The notes beneath the pieces were generated by a model that did no database searches, was not told the DNA's origin, and saw only the letters and a program-made list of their open reading frames with translations. A program made the translations under genes and the position numbers. Source: Melieria omissa (Eukaryota; Arthropoda; Insecta; Diptera; Ulidiidae). Taken from it: a stretch of 64,000 nt of DNA. The DNA lies in contig OZ020269.1 in assembly GCA_963971225.1 (NCBI GenBank), positions 90,726,783-90,790,782 on the forward strand. The letters are read 5' to 3'. Positions 44,496 to 58,128 of this stretch are shown here, piece after piece. The first letter of the stretch is position 1, and each line of letters begins with the position of its first letter.

Positions 44496-47400
44496 ATATC
44501 TAAGCGGGCAGAAAACGTTTTCCGAAACAAAACTAAACTGTTAGAGGGTAAAGATTCGTATTTGACTCACTCTCTATAAATGCAGTCAATAGTATTGGAG
44601 CCATATTGATATATTTTTAACATTTCCTGAAAGTTGCTTATTAGTTGCAATATCAATCAAATATTCTGTAGCCCTAACAAGGACATATAGAAGCAAATAC
44701 AAATTCTCAAATGGGTATAAGATATGATTACATGGAATGAAGGTCTCAAAATGACATAAAAGTTAATACAAAGCTGGCACTCCTGCCAATGCTTTGACTT
44801 ACTATACATACTTATGTAACTTATATACTTAAGTTGGATAGTGAGTAGAGTGGCACATTCACGCACACATACATGCATAATAAATTCATAACACTCGCAT
44901 GCCTGTGGGTATCTACTTGAGCGATTAATAATGCATACAATTAGTTGGCCTGAAGAATGACAGACACACAAACACATAGAAACAGACTACGATGTGTTCG
45001 TACCTTGGTGGAAAGATGAATTTTCAGCTCGTGCATTTGCATAATTTTGAAACACTAAAATTACAATTGAAGCCCTCAGTGCTGTCTCTGTATGAGACTA
45101 TAAGGCAAATGAAATTAAAAGCGCCTGAAACAATATTTGGTTGAGCACATTAAACCCTTTGAGATGGTGAACAATCTTTGTCTGTTGCATATGGAATATG
45201 TGTAGGTTTGACAAAATAGCTGCCAACCAAACCTCGAGCGTCGATTATCTGCCCAAACTGTTAACTGAACTACTGACATTTACATTGCTGATTTGTGGCC
45301 TTGAGCCACGTAAATGAAGCTCGTTGCAGTTTTCATAACTATTTGCTGTTGTTTTAAAACAAAATCTAAAAAAAAGTATGATTTGTAATGAGCAGAGATT
45401 AAAACCAAATATGAGAAAATTTCCATATGAAAAACACTTTTAGAGTGAAAGCATTAAAATTTAAACATATGAAGCGCCAAACAGCGACCACGCACAGGTG
45501 TCACTTGTATGTGTAAACATGCCACAAACTGTCTTGAAACACCCATCCGCCCCTCCGTGCACATTCACTGCCGCATCCGATTCAATGACAATGCTAATTA
45601 ATAAGTGTGAATTTGTGTCCTGTGCCGCGCGCGCTGCTGTCAAGTGCCACCATGTGTCGTTGGGGCCACGCCCTGCTGCCAACACCCCAGTTGACATTTC
45701 GCTGGTGCTGTACTGTGCTGATTAGTGTTGCTGTTGTTGTTGTATTTTTGTGATATGCATTGCGGTAAAATACTTTCGCATATAAAATGCAAATTTTCAA
45801 ACGCTGCCGCCGAACAGACAACCGAATATTTGCTTGTGTGTGTGTGTGGGTGTGTGGGTGTGTGCGTTGGCAATGCAATCTATGCGGTTTGCCGCATGTT
45901 GTTTGAGGTTATGTGTTAATATTGTCCATTATACACACACACACAAGTATAAATTTGTGCCCTGTGCGCCCACACAGCCAACAATGCACACACACACACA
46001 TGCACGCCCTTTCCGCCACACTCACACCCGCTCACTGCGCTCGCTCTCTCATTTTCTCCTACATGGAATTTCACATTATGGCAAATTCACTGACTAGGAA
46101 AAATGTTTGTAGAGCAAATGTTCCATATGTCTGTGGCACTGCAAGCAAAATACTATAGTGTGCGTATGTGTGTGTGTGTGTGTTGAAGCTGTTGTCATTG
46201 TGTCTGTGCAAGTATTTTGAGGTTAATCGATAATTTAAATATTTGAAAATTCATTCAAGTGCCAAGCAATGTGTGTGCGCAGCTAAATGTCTAAGTGTTT
46301 TCAATGTGTGTGTGTGTGTTTTAATTTGACAGGTGCTCAAAATTCATTTAGAAATTTATTAAAGTTGCATTTGTGCAAATATTTGCTCAATGCCTGACAG
46401 CACAAGTGAACGTGTGAGCAATAAAGTGAGACCAGCACACACTGGCAGCAAAGTGTAAGGATTAAAATATAATTAACACTTACTGCCTCAATTCAATGCA
46501 ATTTGAACGAGAGAAGAAGTCAACTGCAGTTGACAGAGTCGAAAGTGAAGCAAGCTTGCAAGGAATTTGAAAATGGCTTTTGAATGCATTACAGATGCAT
46601 TCAAATGTCGGGTAATGATTTGGAATGGAACAATGCTTATGTGAGGTCGCAGTGTAGAGGCTAATTTAATTGGAACATCGGCTGCTCTCACTTGCAGTTA
46701 CCTGCTGCTTTGTTAATTAATTCAACAGTACGGGAAAACAATGAAGATTCGTGTTTGGTCTAATGGTATACATACTTTCTTTCAGATCCTGAGATGACTT
46801 TTATGAAAATATACTGCAAAATAGGACCTAATACACTTATTTAAAAGCCACAGATCTTCAAAAAGTTAAAAAAGTTTTTTATTTTGAAGATTTTCCTTCG
46901 ACGAGCTGTGTTGAAGATCACCAAGTAAGATGAAAACTCGTCATATGGTTGAGTTCTAGACTCGAGTTGTTCTCCACTTCTTAAACTATGGACAGCTGGA
47001 TCACTCTTTTTTCAATACACCACTGCCTAATAGCCCTAAAACATAAGTTATAGAGTTTCAATCACTTCTTGCGATCCGAGTCATAGATATGTCTACATTG
47101 CCCTGAAAGGATTATGTATTCTGAAGTCATTTTCGTTTAGACCTCAAAGCAAAAAGATGACGAATTTCCATGTAGAGCTCTAATAATATCCAATCGAAAG
47201 GTGAATCAACACATTTGAGATTGCATACTTCTACGAGAGTTTTGCCTGTCTCAGATTTGTAATATGCATCCAATCGATAGATGATCAACACGTTAGAGCC
47301 ATGGCCGCCTTTGGCCTGTAATATCCTGTCCATGTTTTAAGGATTCAACTAGAAAAAAATTTAGAATTTTTAAGGACACATTAAAAAAAAAGCAATAGTC

Positions 47401-47574
47401 TGATTTTCCTAAAATAAACTTTAGTTTATCATACATTTCTTAAACTCGTATTCACAAAAAAATTTCATGAAATATAGTTAGTGGTTACACAATTTTTTTA
47501 TATTTCTCTTAACGTTCTTAGTTAGAGACTGGACAGTACATTCGGTGACTATTGCATAGGCTTTCTTCCATCGA
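44496..47574. other. Non-coding DNA with CA/TG repeats, no gene supported
   Basis: TG-rich run at 45834-45868, CA runs near 45933-45945 and 45987-46000, TG runs near 46166-46184 and 46304-46320. A dyad at 46579-46605 pairs TTTGAATGCAT with its complement around TACAG. Two ATCCAATCGA boxes about 80 bp apart (47188 and 47269) look like a small duplication. No exon can be supported. Confidence 0.45.
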
Positions 47575-48355
47575 TTTCAGAACTGTCCATCATTTTTGCA
47601 AACTTTTTTTGTTTTTCATAGAATTTACTTCATTACAGCCCAATATCTTTCAATAGGCCAAAGTTCCAGGCAGTCGGGAGAATTTGCCTCTTTTGGGACC
47701 ACTTTCATACCATTCCATAGTTGACCTGGAGTAGTGGCATTTCACTAGGTCTGACCAACACAAAACTGTTCCTTTGTGCTATTCAACAGATGGTAGAGAG
47801 CGTTGCTTTGCTTCGTAGACCGCAGGAGCAAATAGCTTGCCAAACCATTAAGCGTTTTGGAAATTTGGTGTATTTCACTTCGAAGTATTTTCTTTGTGTT
47901 CCATTCTTATTGTTTGTAGTGAAATAAGCATTCGAAGGCAACTGCCTGAAGTCCACCTTACAGTAGGTTTTATCATTGAGATTCACGCAATGAAACTTGG
48001 TTACGTACTTTCGAGCCCGCGTCTTCGCTATTTTTTCGTTTGCTTCCGACCTGTCAGGCACTTTCTGCTGTTTGTAGGTCCTTAATCCTTGACTTCCCTT
48101 GTATCGCATCACAGTTGATTGCGATGTGCCTGATGCAGCTGCAACATCTCGAGTCGACCTCGTGGGGTTATTTCGATATTTGCTAATAACCCTTTTCAGC
48201 GCTTCTGGGTTACTTGGACCCTTTTTTCTGTCTGATCCTTCGGTTCTGCAGATGGAGTTTCCCGCGCTGTAGTTGTTTATAACATTATAAACTGTCGCTA
48301 CGCTCGCTTTGTTTTCCCTTGCAATGCTTAGTCTAGACTTCGTCTTATCAGTCAA
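47575..48355 (-). pseudogene. Tc1/mariner-superfamily transposase remnant
   Basis: Read on the minus strand, the first part has helix-turn-helix blocks (ASVATVYNVINNY; TRDVAAASGTSQSTVMRYKG), then LRTYKQQKVPDRSEANEK, then the first catalytic-type block CVNLNDKTYCKVDFRQLP and RLMVWQAICSCG. After a frameshift near 47785, a WSDLVKCHYS block supplies a second acidic residue. After another shift come VVPKEANSPDCLELWPIERY and a W, the third acidic region. The order and wording fit a Tc1-mariner transposase of the type known from flies, spread over at least three frames with stops. I could not find inverted terminal repeats. Confidence 0.75.
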
Positions 48356-48399
48356 GTAAATGTCCAGTATTAATTTGCGGTATGTTGGCTAAAGTAGAT

Positions 48400-51300
48400 C
48401 CAAGATGAAATTCACTAATATAGCAAGAAACTGCAATATTTATAGATACTTTCCCTCGCAAATACCAGCCTCCTAACTCTTGGCATTTTCGAATGCTGTA
48501 TGCGTAAAAATTCTTACATTTTTCTAGTTCACCTCATATGTTTCCGAAGATTTTTGTTTGAAGAGCTATGAGCTATGTGTTTACCCTGGATAGATGAATT
48601 TCATTGTTGTTTAGCATTTAAATTAAATTTTTTCTTAGAAAGACAAATTAGTTTCAATGAAAATCACAGTTGGTTACTCACATCGACCTAAGAGGGGACA
48701 CTTGTATGTTGTGTGTTCCAGAGCCAAGGTAGCCAATAATTCCCTGGAAACTCCACCAAATAAAGGAATATAAATCTTTCCTGGCATATTTTTTTAATCT
48801 TTTTGAAACTCCTAGGCTCGGACTAAAACCTCAAATAGGGTCGATCATCTTAAATACAAAAAACGTCTTCACAAAAGTGTCTTACAAAGTGGCTTGAATA
48901 TTAATGAACTTCTTTCAATTTTATCTATGAAAGCTTATAGTTTAAGTGAGACAATTCTTTGACTTTTTAGAGAAGGAGTTATGTGCCTCACACTGAACTC
49001 ATTCACCATGGGCAACGATGCCTAATGAGTTTCCTGTACACGTCCTGATATCCTTACCAAACTAAGGCTTAAGGGTGCATCTATAGTTGAAGTGGACAGC
49101 TGAATGGGGTCAGTGCATTGGGTATATAATAAGGTATATATATATAAAATCGTTTTAGCTTAAGAACTAAACTTGCTTCCTTAGAAATTGAAAATATATG
49201 ACAACTATTGGAAGAAACGATATAGAAAAGTGGTAAGAATGGGAAATAAAAGGGGGTCAGGCTTACATTTGACAAGTCTGAAGACACCCTGGAAGCAGGT
49301 GAAGCCCATTTTATAGAATCGATTACTTTGTGTGGGGTCCCATTAAGATTTGGAGATAGAACAGACAGAGGATATATTTAAATCCTAATTCCTATTTCAT
49401 TGTCTCGCCGCAACATCGAACTCTGACTTGCATCAGATGTTAAATTTTTTAAAAGAATTTATCAAACATGCTTAAATTGCGTTAAATTTCCTTAAATCCC
49501 GAAAACTTAAACAAACTTGTTGTTGAAAATCATCACTTCTCAATGCATAATTGAAAGTTGCCATCTTCACCACTGCTTCAACCGCAAATTCCTGCTGGCC
49601 AGAATGATTTGCACTGGTGTACAGTTGTGGTCATCGCACTGCGTGTGATGGTTGCTTACGTACCGAAAAATGTCAACATGGCAGCTGTCAAAAGCCTTTA
49701 AAGCACATTTCATTATTCACCACACCCAAATGCAACAACAACAAAAAAAATCATTATTCACAGCAGCAAAATAAAGACTCATTAACATTTGCAAGCATCG
49801 TCATCAGCATCGGCAGTGGAGGATGCAGAAAACGTAATTCGAGTGGACCAAAGTGAAGTGAAGAGATAATGTAGAGATAGAAGCATATATGTATGTATGT
49901 ATGTGTATGTAGGCCAAGTGTTCAAATAATTTAAAGCAGAATAAACTTCAATTAAAATTTGTGACAGCATTCACGCGTATTAATTGAACAGACAGACGAA
50001 GAGGGGTTACACAACATAGTGAAGTATGGTTGGACATAAAGGAGAATGCGAAAGCTGGTATGGGGAATGAATGAGGTCTCTTTTGATTGAACCAAAGCGC
50101 AGAAGATTATCTTTGAAAACATGAGCATACGAGATATGATATATGTAGGAACTTGTATGTTTATATCTGCAGAGCTATGGTTTGTATGATTGTGTAAGGA
50201 GGAAGTACAGTTTCTAGTTTTTTGGACTCTGTGGTGCTCAAGGTAACGAATTTACCGATAAACTGGATAGCTATGGATCAATGTATATACTAAAGGCAAT
50301 AATATGGCGTCTGGGTTCAGAGCCAACAATTGGTATCAGTTTAACAGGAACCTTTGACTACATAAATCCCAAGTAAACACAGGTTGCGATAGTCTCACCT
50401 GGCAGCTATAGAAGCTGCAAAGTGTTTTGTGGTGAGTAGTAATGAGAAGACAGGGGAACTTAAGAACAACATATCTTCGCCAGATGATTGGACTAATCGT
50501 AGAACACAATCCATGGAGCCAAGGCATGATCTATCTGTCGATCCTAGACGAAATATAGTCCTTCATCGAATAAGCCCAGCACTGATCTATTCACTGTATT
50601 TGTTAAAACTTTGTTTCAACCACATTGCAATACTGCAGTGATCTAGGCTTCTTACTTCTATGACCACCTAAAGAATTTCAATCATTAACACAACTAGCGA
50701 TGTCATACTGAGCTCTCCGAAGCATGTGGCCGATTTTCATACTTTTGTTCGAATCTCTGTGCCCACTTGTAGCATTCGGACAAACATTTCTGACATTGTT
50801 GTGAACATTTCTAAGAACATTTTGGATTGAACTGAATATGTTTTTGGACTTATTTTGCTATATCACACAAAGCATTACCCAACACTACATCCACACCTTC
50901 CATACACACACATACACACACACATCCATATATATACAAATGCTCGTATATGTGTGTGTGTGTGTGTATTTTTATTTATTTCACATAAGCCACCAGACCC
51001 TCGTTCATTTATTCTTGGCTTCTGCTTCATCCACATTAATGAATTGGTTCATTGGTGGCCCACACAACTCACTCATATGAAATTTGACACTTTCACAGTG
51101 CGTCGCTGACCAGCAGTTTATACACATTCTTCTTCTTCTTCGTCTTCTTCTTATTGAGTTTCTTCTCTTGCCACATTTTTGTTTGTTTGTTATTTTCTCA
51201 TATACTCTCATTTTTTTGTCAAGCATACATTTTTTTTTGCTGCAATTTGTTGTCACCGCGTTTGTCTTCATTTGTACGCAGACACTTGTTTGTCATGCTT

Positions 51301-52140
51301 TTTTGGATTCTTTCCCCCTCATTTCCTTCTTCTAGCACTCATAGCAGATTTTGTTGCACACTCGACAGAGGCCAACAAATTTTGCTTCATTTGCCGGCTT
51401 ACACTTTCTTGCTCATGCTTCTCTTTTATTCTTTTTTTAGGTTTTTTTTTGTGTATAATTTTCGGTATCTTCGATTTTCGTTTTGATTGATGAGCACTTT
51501 AATTGCGGATATTAAATGACAGTACAAGTTTTCCTGCTTCATTTGTGAGGTCATGTACGTTCGTTGCGTGTTTTTTGTCGTAGACGGTGGCACCGGATTT
51601 CGTGTCGTATTTATTGCAGCACAGAGAATATTTCGAGACTATTTCGTTGGCGACTGTTTCGGGTTGGAAGAAGCAGACACACATAGGGCTGACAGCGAGA
51701 GTGGGCAGGGAGACGGAGATGTGCGCATTCACATATTCTGTCCAAGGGAGAATGATGAAGTTCTTTGGCTGAGGCTAAAGTTACACGTGAAATGGGCAAA
51801 TTGCTGTCAAGAGTGAGGGAGAAGGCAGGCGAAGTGGTGTCTTGCAAATTGCTGCCGAGTGTGTCGGTCGGCGAGATGAAAACGACAACGAAGCCGCTGG
51901 AAGACCCGACGAATATCAAGAAAAATATTTTTTAAGTTCAAAGACCCAATATAGATAGTCGATTTTAGCGTCAAAGATATGTAAAGTGAGAGCTGAGTGT
52001 GAGAAGCAAGTAGTGAACTCTCTTGGGAATTGAATTTCACTGAGTGTTGTCCTCGGACAGCAGCTAAAAGTGATGAATTATTGTTGGTAAATGACATTTG
52101 TACACTGTAGACAATAAATGTTAGTCAATGATATTCTATG
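48400..52140. other. Non-coding DNA; one possible Helitron-like scrap; no gene supported
   Basis: On the plus strand near 48671-48730 a short frame reads VGYSHRPKRGHLYVVCSRAK, which resembles the C-terminal SF1 helicase motif of Helitron Rep/helicase proteins, but nothing around it supports a full element. A CA block and a TG block at 50902-50968 face each other and could form a hairpin. The rest shows no assignable feature. Confidence 0.35.
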
Positions 52141-52149
52141 TGTTGCATC

Positions 52150-53940
52150 ACTCTGTTAGAAACATGAATTGAAATTCGAAGAAAATATATAAATTAAATG
52201 ATAATTCAAAATATTATTTTACTGTCAAATGGTTAACCTGCAATTTTTGAAATTCAAATAAAATTTATAATTTTTTTTTAATTATAATTAATTAAATTTT
52301 TGTATTATTTATTTATATTATTTTTTTATTTCTAATTAAGTTGTTAATTGTTTTCTTATAGTATTAATTATTTTTTATTATGATTCAAATAATTTTTTTT
52401 AATAAAAACAATTTAAAGTTTTCTTAAAATATATAAAAATTCATTAAAAATTCAAAATATTATTTTACTGCCAAAAGTCAACCTGCAATTTTCAAAATTG
52501 AAATAAAATTTTTAATTTTTTAAATTATAATTAATTTAATTTTTTTTTTATTTATTTAAATTATTATTTTTATTTCTAATTATATTTTTAATTATTTATT
52601 TATATTTATTTTATATTAATTTTTTAAATTATAATTAATTTAATTTTTTATATTATTTATTTAAATTAATATTTTTATTTCTTTATTATGATTCATATAA
52701 TTTTTTTAATAAAAATAATTTAAAGTTTTTTTAATCGCATTTAATTTAAAATTTTTGATTCATTGAGAAGTTTGAAATTCAAATTAGTTTTTATTTTTTA
52801 ATTAGTTAATAAGCTTTAATTTCAAATAAATCTTAAGCATTAAATCAATTTTATTTGTTTGAATTAAACTTATTTAAATAATGGAAATTAGACAATAATT
52901 AAAATCAAATTTACAATATCAATAATCAAAGCTAAATTAATTTTTTTTAATTCAATTAAATTAATTCAAATTTAAAATTATTTTTAATTACTTGAATTAA
53001 TTAATTAATTAACTAATTGAATTTTTTATTCAAAATTATTTTCAAAAATCAATTATAACTAAATTAATTGTTTTTAATTCAATTTAATTAGTTCAAATTT
53101 AAATTCGGTTTTAATTACTTGAATTAAAATAATTTCAGTTTCTGAACTAATTGAGTTTTAAAAATTGTTTTTTAAACAAAATTATTCTTAATTACTCTTA
53201 ATAAAAAATAAATAAATTTTTTCTCAGTTAAATAATTTCAATTTAAAATCAAAGTTATTATAATTAATCAATTTGATTTAGTTATCAAAATTTGTTACAG
53301 TCAAATTATTAATTAATTTAATATTTAATTTAAATTGATTTACATATTTAATCAATTTAAATAATTAAAATTTGTCAAAGAAAAAATGATCTTTATCTTT
53401 CGTAATTACAATTAATTAAAATTGTTTATGTTATAGAGTAACAAAACTACTTTTAACTGCATTTAATTGCAGTTAATTAATTAATTTTAATTCATTGCAT
53501 TAATCGGCAATTAATATTCAATTTTTTGCATTTTAATTAAATATTAATTGACTAAAAATTGCATGTACTTAATTTGTTTTAATTAGAATTTTATAAAATT
53601 AATTAGTACTAATTTAGTTTTAATTACTGTTAACTTAAATAAATGATTTTAATTCAATTCATTAATCGGCAATAAATATTAAATTTATTTGCATTTAAAT
53701 AAATTATTAATTTACTAAAAATTACATTTGTTTTAATTGGAATTTCTTAAAATTAATTAGTAACTTTTAATTAACGTTTTTGAAACTAATTTGTTGCATA
53801 AGTAAAATATTTTTGTTAATTAACTATTTAAATTTTTTATTGATTTTACAATTGAAAAATTAATTTTATTTCATTCAATTTACAATTCTCTTTAATGTAC
53901 AATCAAATTTTATTTTCAATTAAAATTAACTTTCATTTGC
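52150..53940. repeat. 1.8-kb extremely A+T-rich block with sub-repeats
   Basis: Composed mostly of AATTAA, TTAATT and TTTATT words. Two internal duplications are visible: TTCAAAATATTATTTTACTG near 52206 and 52451, and CATTAATCGGCA near 53499 and 53661, each with similar flanks. No coding potential. It could be a matrix-attachment-like or decayed satellite segment. Confidence 0.7.
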
Positions 53941-56900
53941 TGTTCATTTCCACCTTTGAACTTAATTTCTCTCTTCAACCCTTTTAACTTTCGCCAACAA
54001 TTTTCGTTTCCTGTTGCTTTTCACAAATTTCCTTTACTTCCTGCTTGTTTTACTAATTGACCGAAGCTCGACAAACCGAAGCGTTTAATTACTAACAAAT
54101 CACTACGATTGCATGCAACAGATTTTGGCGATAATGAAGTGTCAGCTGGGCGCTTTCTCGCTCCCCGAAGGCGACATGGCCTGACACTGCGACAGCGATG
54201 TGCTCGTGCGCATTAAAATGAGAAGCGTGCGCGCGCTGCAAATCAACTGGGCGACTTTAAAAGCGACAGAGTAGAAGATTTTTCAAAGAAGAAGAAGTTG
54301 AAACAGAGTTCAATAATATTGTCATAATTATTGTAAGCCTGTTAGATTGTCTTAAGTTTCGTTGAACAGTTGTCGCTTCCTGCCTGTCGGTGGACCCAAC
54401 AGTCTCCCTTTGTGTCCTTAGGGAGTTGCAATGTTTTTGTTGTTCTTTTATTTCCCCTTCCTAAACGTTCATATCTCCCTTGCATGCCTTCATTTGTTCG
54501 TTGTCGTCGTTGTCCTTTCTTCGCTCTGTCCGTGAGTGTCCTTTGTACGTCCGGCCGACTGTCTGTCCCGTTTAGACTGTCATCAAGCGCCAAATTTGAT
54601 TAGCGCTTTGATTGTCAATTAATGCAACTCATCATTGCCAACATCAACAAGAGCCGCAACAACAACAACAACAACAACAACACTACCAAGCAGTTGTGTA
54701 CACTGACAGCCGGCCGAGCCGAGTCGAGTCGAGCCACCGAGCCGGATGTTGATGGAATTTTTAATTGAAGCTGGGCGGCGCATCAATTTAAATGTCGCTT
54801 GCTGTAAAGGAGCAAAAGAGACGGCACGATAGTGTGGCAACGGAAGCGTGTAACATGTTTAAGCGCCTTAAAGTATGCCAACGAAAATTTTAATTTATGT
54901 AAAACATGAATTTTCACACCGTTTTTGTGTTTCAATTGGTGCTTTTGTTGTTTTATTGTTTTGTGTTCTCACATCACTGAGCTCACTTTCACTCTTTGAA
55001 TAATATGACACAGCGGCAGTCAAACGTCAGCAATGCACAATTTTATTAAAAATAAAATTAATTATAAAAACCACAGACGATGCAGCAAAAATTATATAAT
55101 AATAAAAATTAACAACAACAATTACAAACAAAAGCAATAAGTACAACAACAACGACACTTGTGGCAATGAAGCAACCGAAACCAACAAACAACATTTAAA
55201 TGAAAATGAAAACAATAAACGCGGCCACAAGCGATTTTTCAACAATAAACACAACAACAACAACAAAAGACATTTCAATGAAAATGGAACAGTACATCAG
55301 CAACAACAACAACAACAAACTAGTGTGGCTACTTTACCCAATGCGCTCTGGCGCCTATTGCAGTGTATTGTATACGCATGACGTTGCCACCTTTTTAAAA
55401 ATAATTTCTTTCATTTTCATTTTGTCGCACTGTTGTTGTGTATTTTCGCGTTAATTACACTGATTACATATACAGCATGAAATTAAGCGTTCTTGCGTGC
55501 TGGCCGCAGCACCACAAACACACACACACACACAAACGCATACGCAGCCATTCAACACACACACATATACCGCAGCAAAGCAGCACACGACCGCTGCACG
55601 ACACTGTAACAAAAAGTACGAATTTAAAGCGCACACACAACCAACGGTGAAGCTTTAACAACAATGCGCCAAAGGACTCAGGATAACAAATGAGTTGAGC
55701 CAGTTGCCGATGCGGCGGGAGTTGAAGAGTGGGTGCGACCAAATATGAAAACTCGAATGGCAACATATTTCGGGTGTGAAAATATTAAAAATCGATTTGC
55801 AACGGCACTTTTGGCAGTTGAAAGGGAATTGTCGCTGCTTGGCGCCGAACAGCAACGGGGCGACAAGGGGTAAAGAAATAATTTATGCAGATTGCAAATG
55901 TTAACGACAGCCAGTGGGCCAGCGAAAATGTATGCAATCGTTGTTGTTGTTGTCATGATTGTGGTTGGTCGAAAGGGTAGTGAGGGTAAATGAAAGTGGC
56001 AGCCACCAAAAATTGAAAACCTATAATAAAAAAAATTATGAAAAATTGGCAACGCTGGTGATGGCACTGAACTGTTGGCTACATTTTCGGGCGCATTATT
56101 GATGGCATTTTTAATTGTGCGCCTATGCAGTGCAAAGTTTTTGGTGACCTTAATACACATTTTTTTATACAAAATTCAATAAAATTTTGTTGGGCATTAC
56201 AACTATTTTAAATTGAAGCTTTTTATGAGCTATGGAAAGTAACTGATGAATGTCTGCTGGTGGAATTATATTTCAACAGTCACATTTCGAAAACTTTAAC
56301 TATTAAGTTAAGTACTTAATAAAAAACCAATTTCCTTATCTTTCTTAAAAATCCATTTCAACTTAAAGTAGTCGAAACATGCCGCGTTTCAAACATATTT
56401 CTTTCATTTTGCGTCCATTATTATTTTCGATCGCCAACTGCCCAAAGTGTGGCCAATAAAATATGTTACGCGCCTTCACACTGCGGCAACAACAACAACA
56501 ATCATAAAAATAATTCTGTGCCCAAAAAAAACGAAAAAACAAAGAAGTGATGTGACTGCCAAAAAGCGCCAATGCTTCGATTTTTATTCTCGTCCCTTTC
56601 ATGCAAGAACAAACAACGAGTTGGTGGCCATCGATTTTAACGGCTGGACGTTTGACATTTGGCGGCGTTGGCTTTGGCCGACTTGCCCAAAAACAAAAAT
56701 GGAGTTAAAAGAGTAACAAAAATGAAAACGATGATAGATATGGAAGGGTTAAAGCGGTAGCAGGCTGAAGCCTGTAATGTGCACAAAAATGGCGGCCGCA
56801 GCAGTTCCGGCGCAACGCAACCATTTTGCTTCGATTATTTGACGCTGGTTTTTTATATATTTTCATTTGGTTATTTTTGCTGAAATGTTCATGCGGCGAG

Positions 56901-58128
56901 TGTCAATGGTCCACTTTTAAAAAATATGCTGAATCTACGCTTTTCATCTCCCCCCCACTTCCAATCAAACACTTTCAGTTTGGTATTTTATTTGTTTGTA
57001 TGCGTAAATTTACGTCAGAAATCGCTGTGAATTTGAATTTTGACGAAAAGTGGCTGCCACATTTGTTTGGTTAGCATTGAATTGGGGTCCGAAATGCGCA
57101 AATAATGAGCATTACGCTTTAATAGAATTATTACTTACTGTGCTTTGCTGTTTTTGAACTTTCTGAATGCCACCCAAATTCTACACACCCACCCACCGTC
57201 GCTCGGCCAACCCAACCGAAAAAAATAAATAAATAAAAATTAGAAAAAACAAAGGAAACCCGTATTTCTAATGCAGCAACAGCACCAAAGGGCACAAACG
57301 CCTTGGGGGATTTTATTTTGTTTTTTGATTTTTTTTCACATGAACCAAGTGGGGGGAAAAGTTATCGAAAAAAAAACTTGTTAATGTTGACATTGATACG
57401 TTTCGTCTCCGCCCTTTCTACATCGAAAGATTGGTGTTTATTGTTGAGTGAGTGGAAGAAAAGGGTTCGTAAGTTCGTGAAACTTTCCTGTGAATGGGGA
57501 GTGAATTTTTGAAAAGTGAGTTTGGTGGTCAAGCAAGCATCCAATTTTAGCATTTTAATGAGCATTTAAAGACTCGAATATGGTCCGCATTGCTTCTAAT
57601 TAAGCGAAAATCAGTTGAAAAATCATGGCTTAAAGTGGGAGACTTCATTGAGTGGGTATGTGTACGTGAGCCACAAGTATCCTTCTGAAGCGACAAGAAG
57701 GATACTTGTCTTGGTAGTGAAATAATAGGAATTTGGCGTACTGTAGTTAAAGTATTATTGGCAGCGCTTTTAATTGAATACCAAATTTGATATTTTATGA
57801 ATGGGCTGAGATTTCATACTTTGATTACATTTTGTGGAATTCTTAATTGAATTGGACGCTACAAAAATAAAATTTCCCATAATTCTGAGCATTGATAATT
57901 GACTGTAAAGAATTTGAATGGTTGAATGGATATTTTCAAGGAATTTTTAATTCCTAAAGGCTTACTTCAATGAATCAAATGGAGTAGAAAAGATGACAAA
58001 AATTACAGAAAAAAACCATTTCAAATCGGCATAGCGAGGAAAATATTAAAAACAGGTCTATGTCAAAGAAGACAAAACGCATTTTGCACTCAGAGGTTAG
58101 TTATTACTGAAAATTGTGCTTTCCGAAT
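53941..58128. other. Non-coding DNA with CAA and CA repeats, no gene supported
   Basis: (CAA)n at 54655-54681, CAA runs near 55255-55265 and 55303-55317, (CA)n near 55517-55534. A perfect 14-bp hairpin lies at 57673-57709. Short frames are not convincing. Confidence 0.45.
57673..57709. repeat. Perfect 14-bp inverted repeat
   Basis: ACAAGTATCCTTCT at 57673-57686 and its exact complement at 57696-57709, separated by nine bases (GAAGCGACA). Confidence 0.9.
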
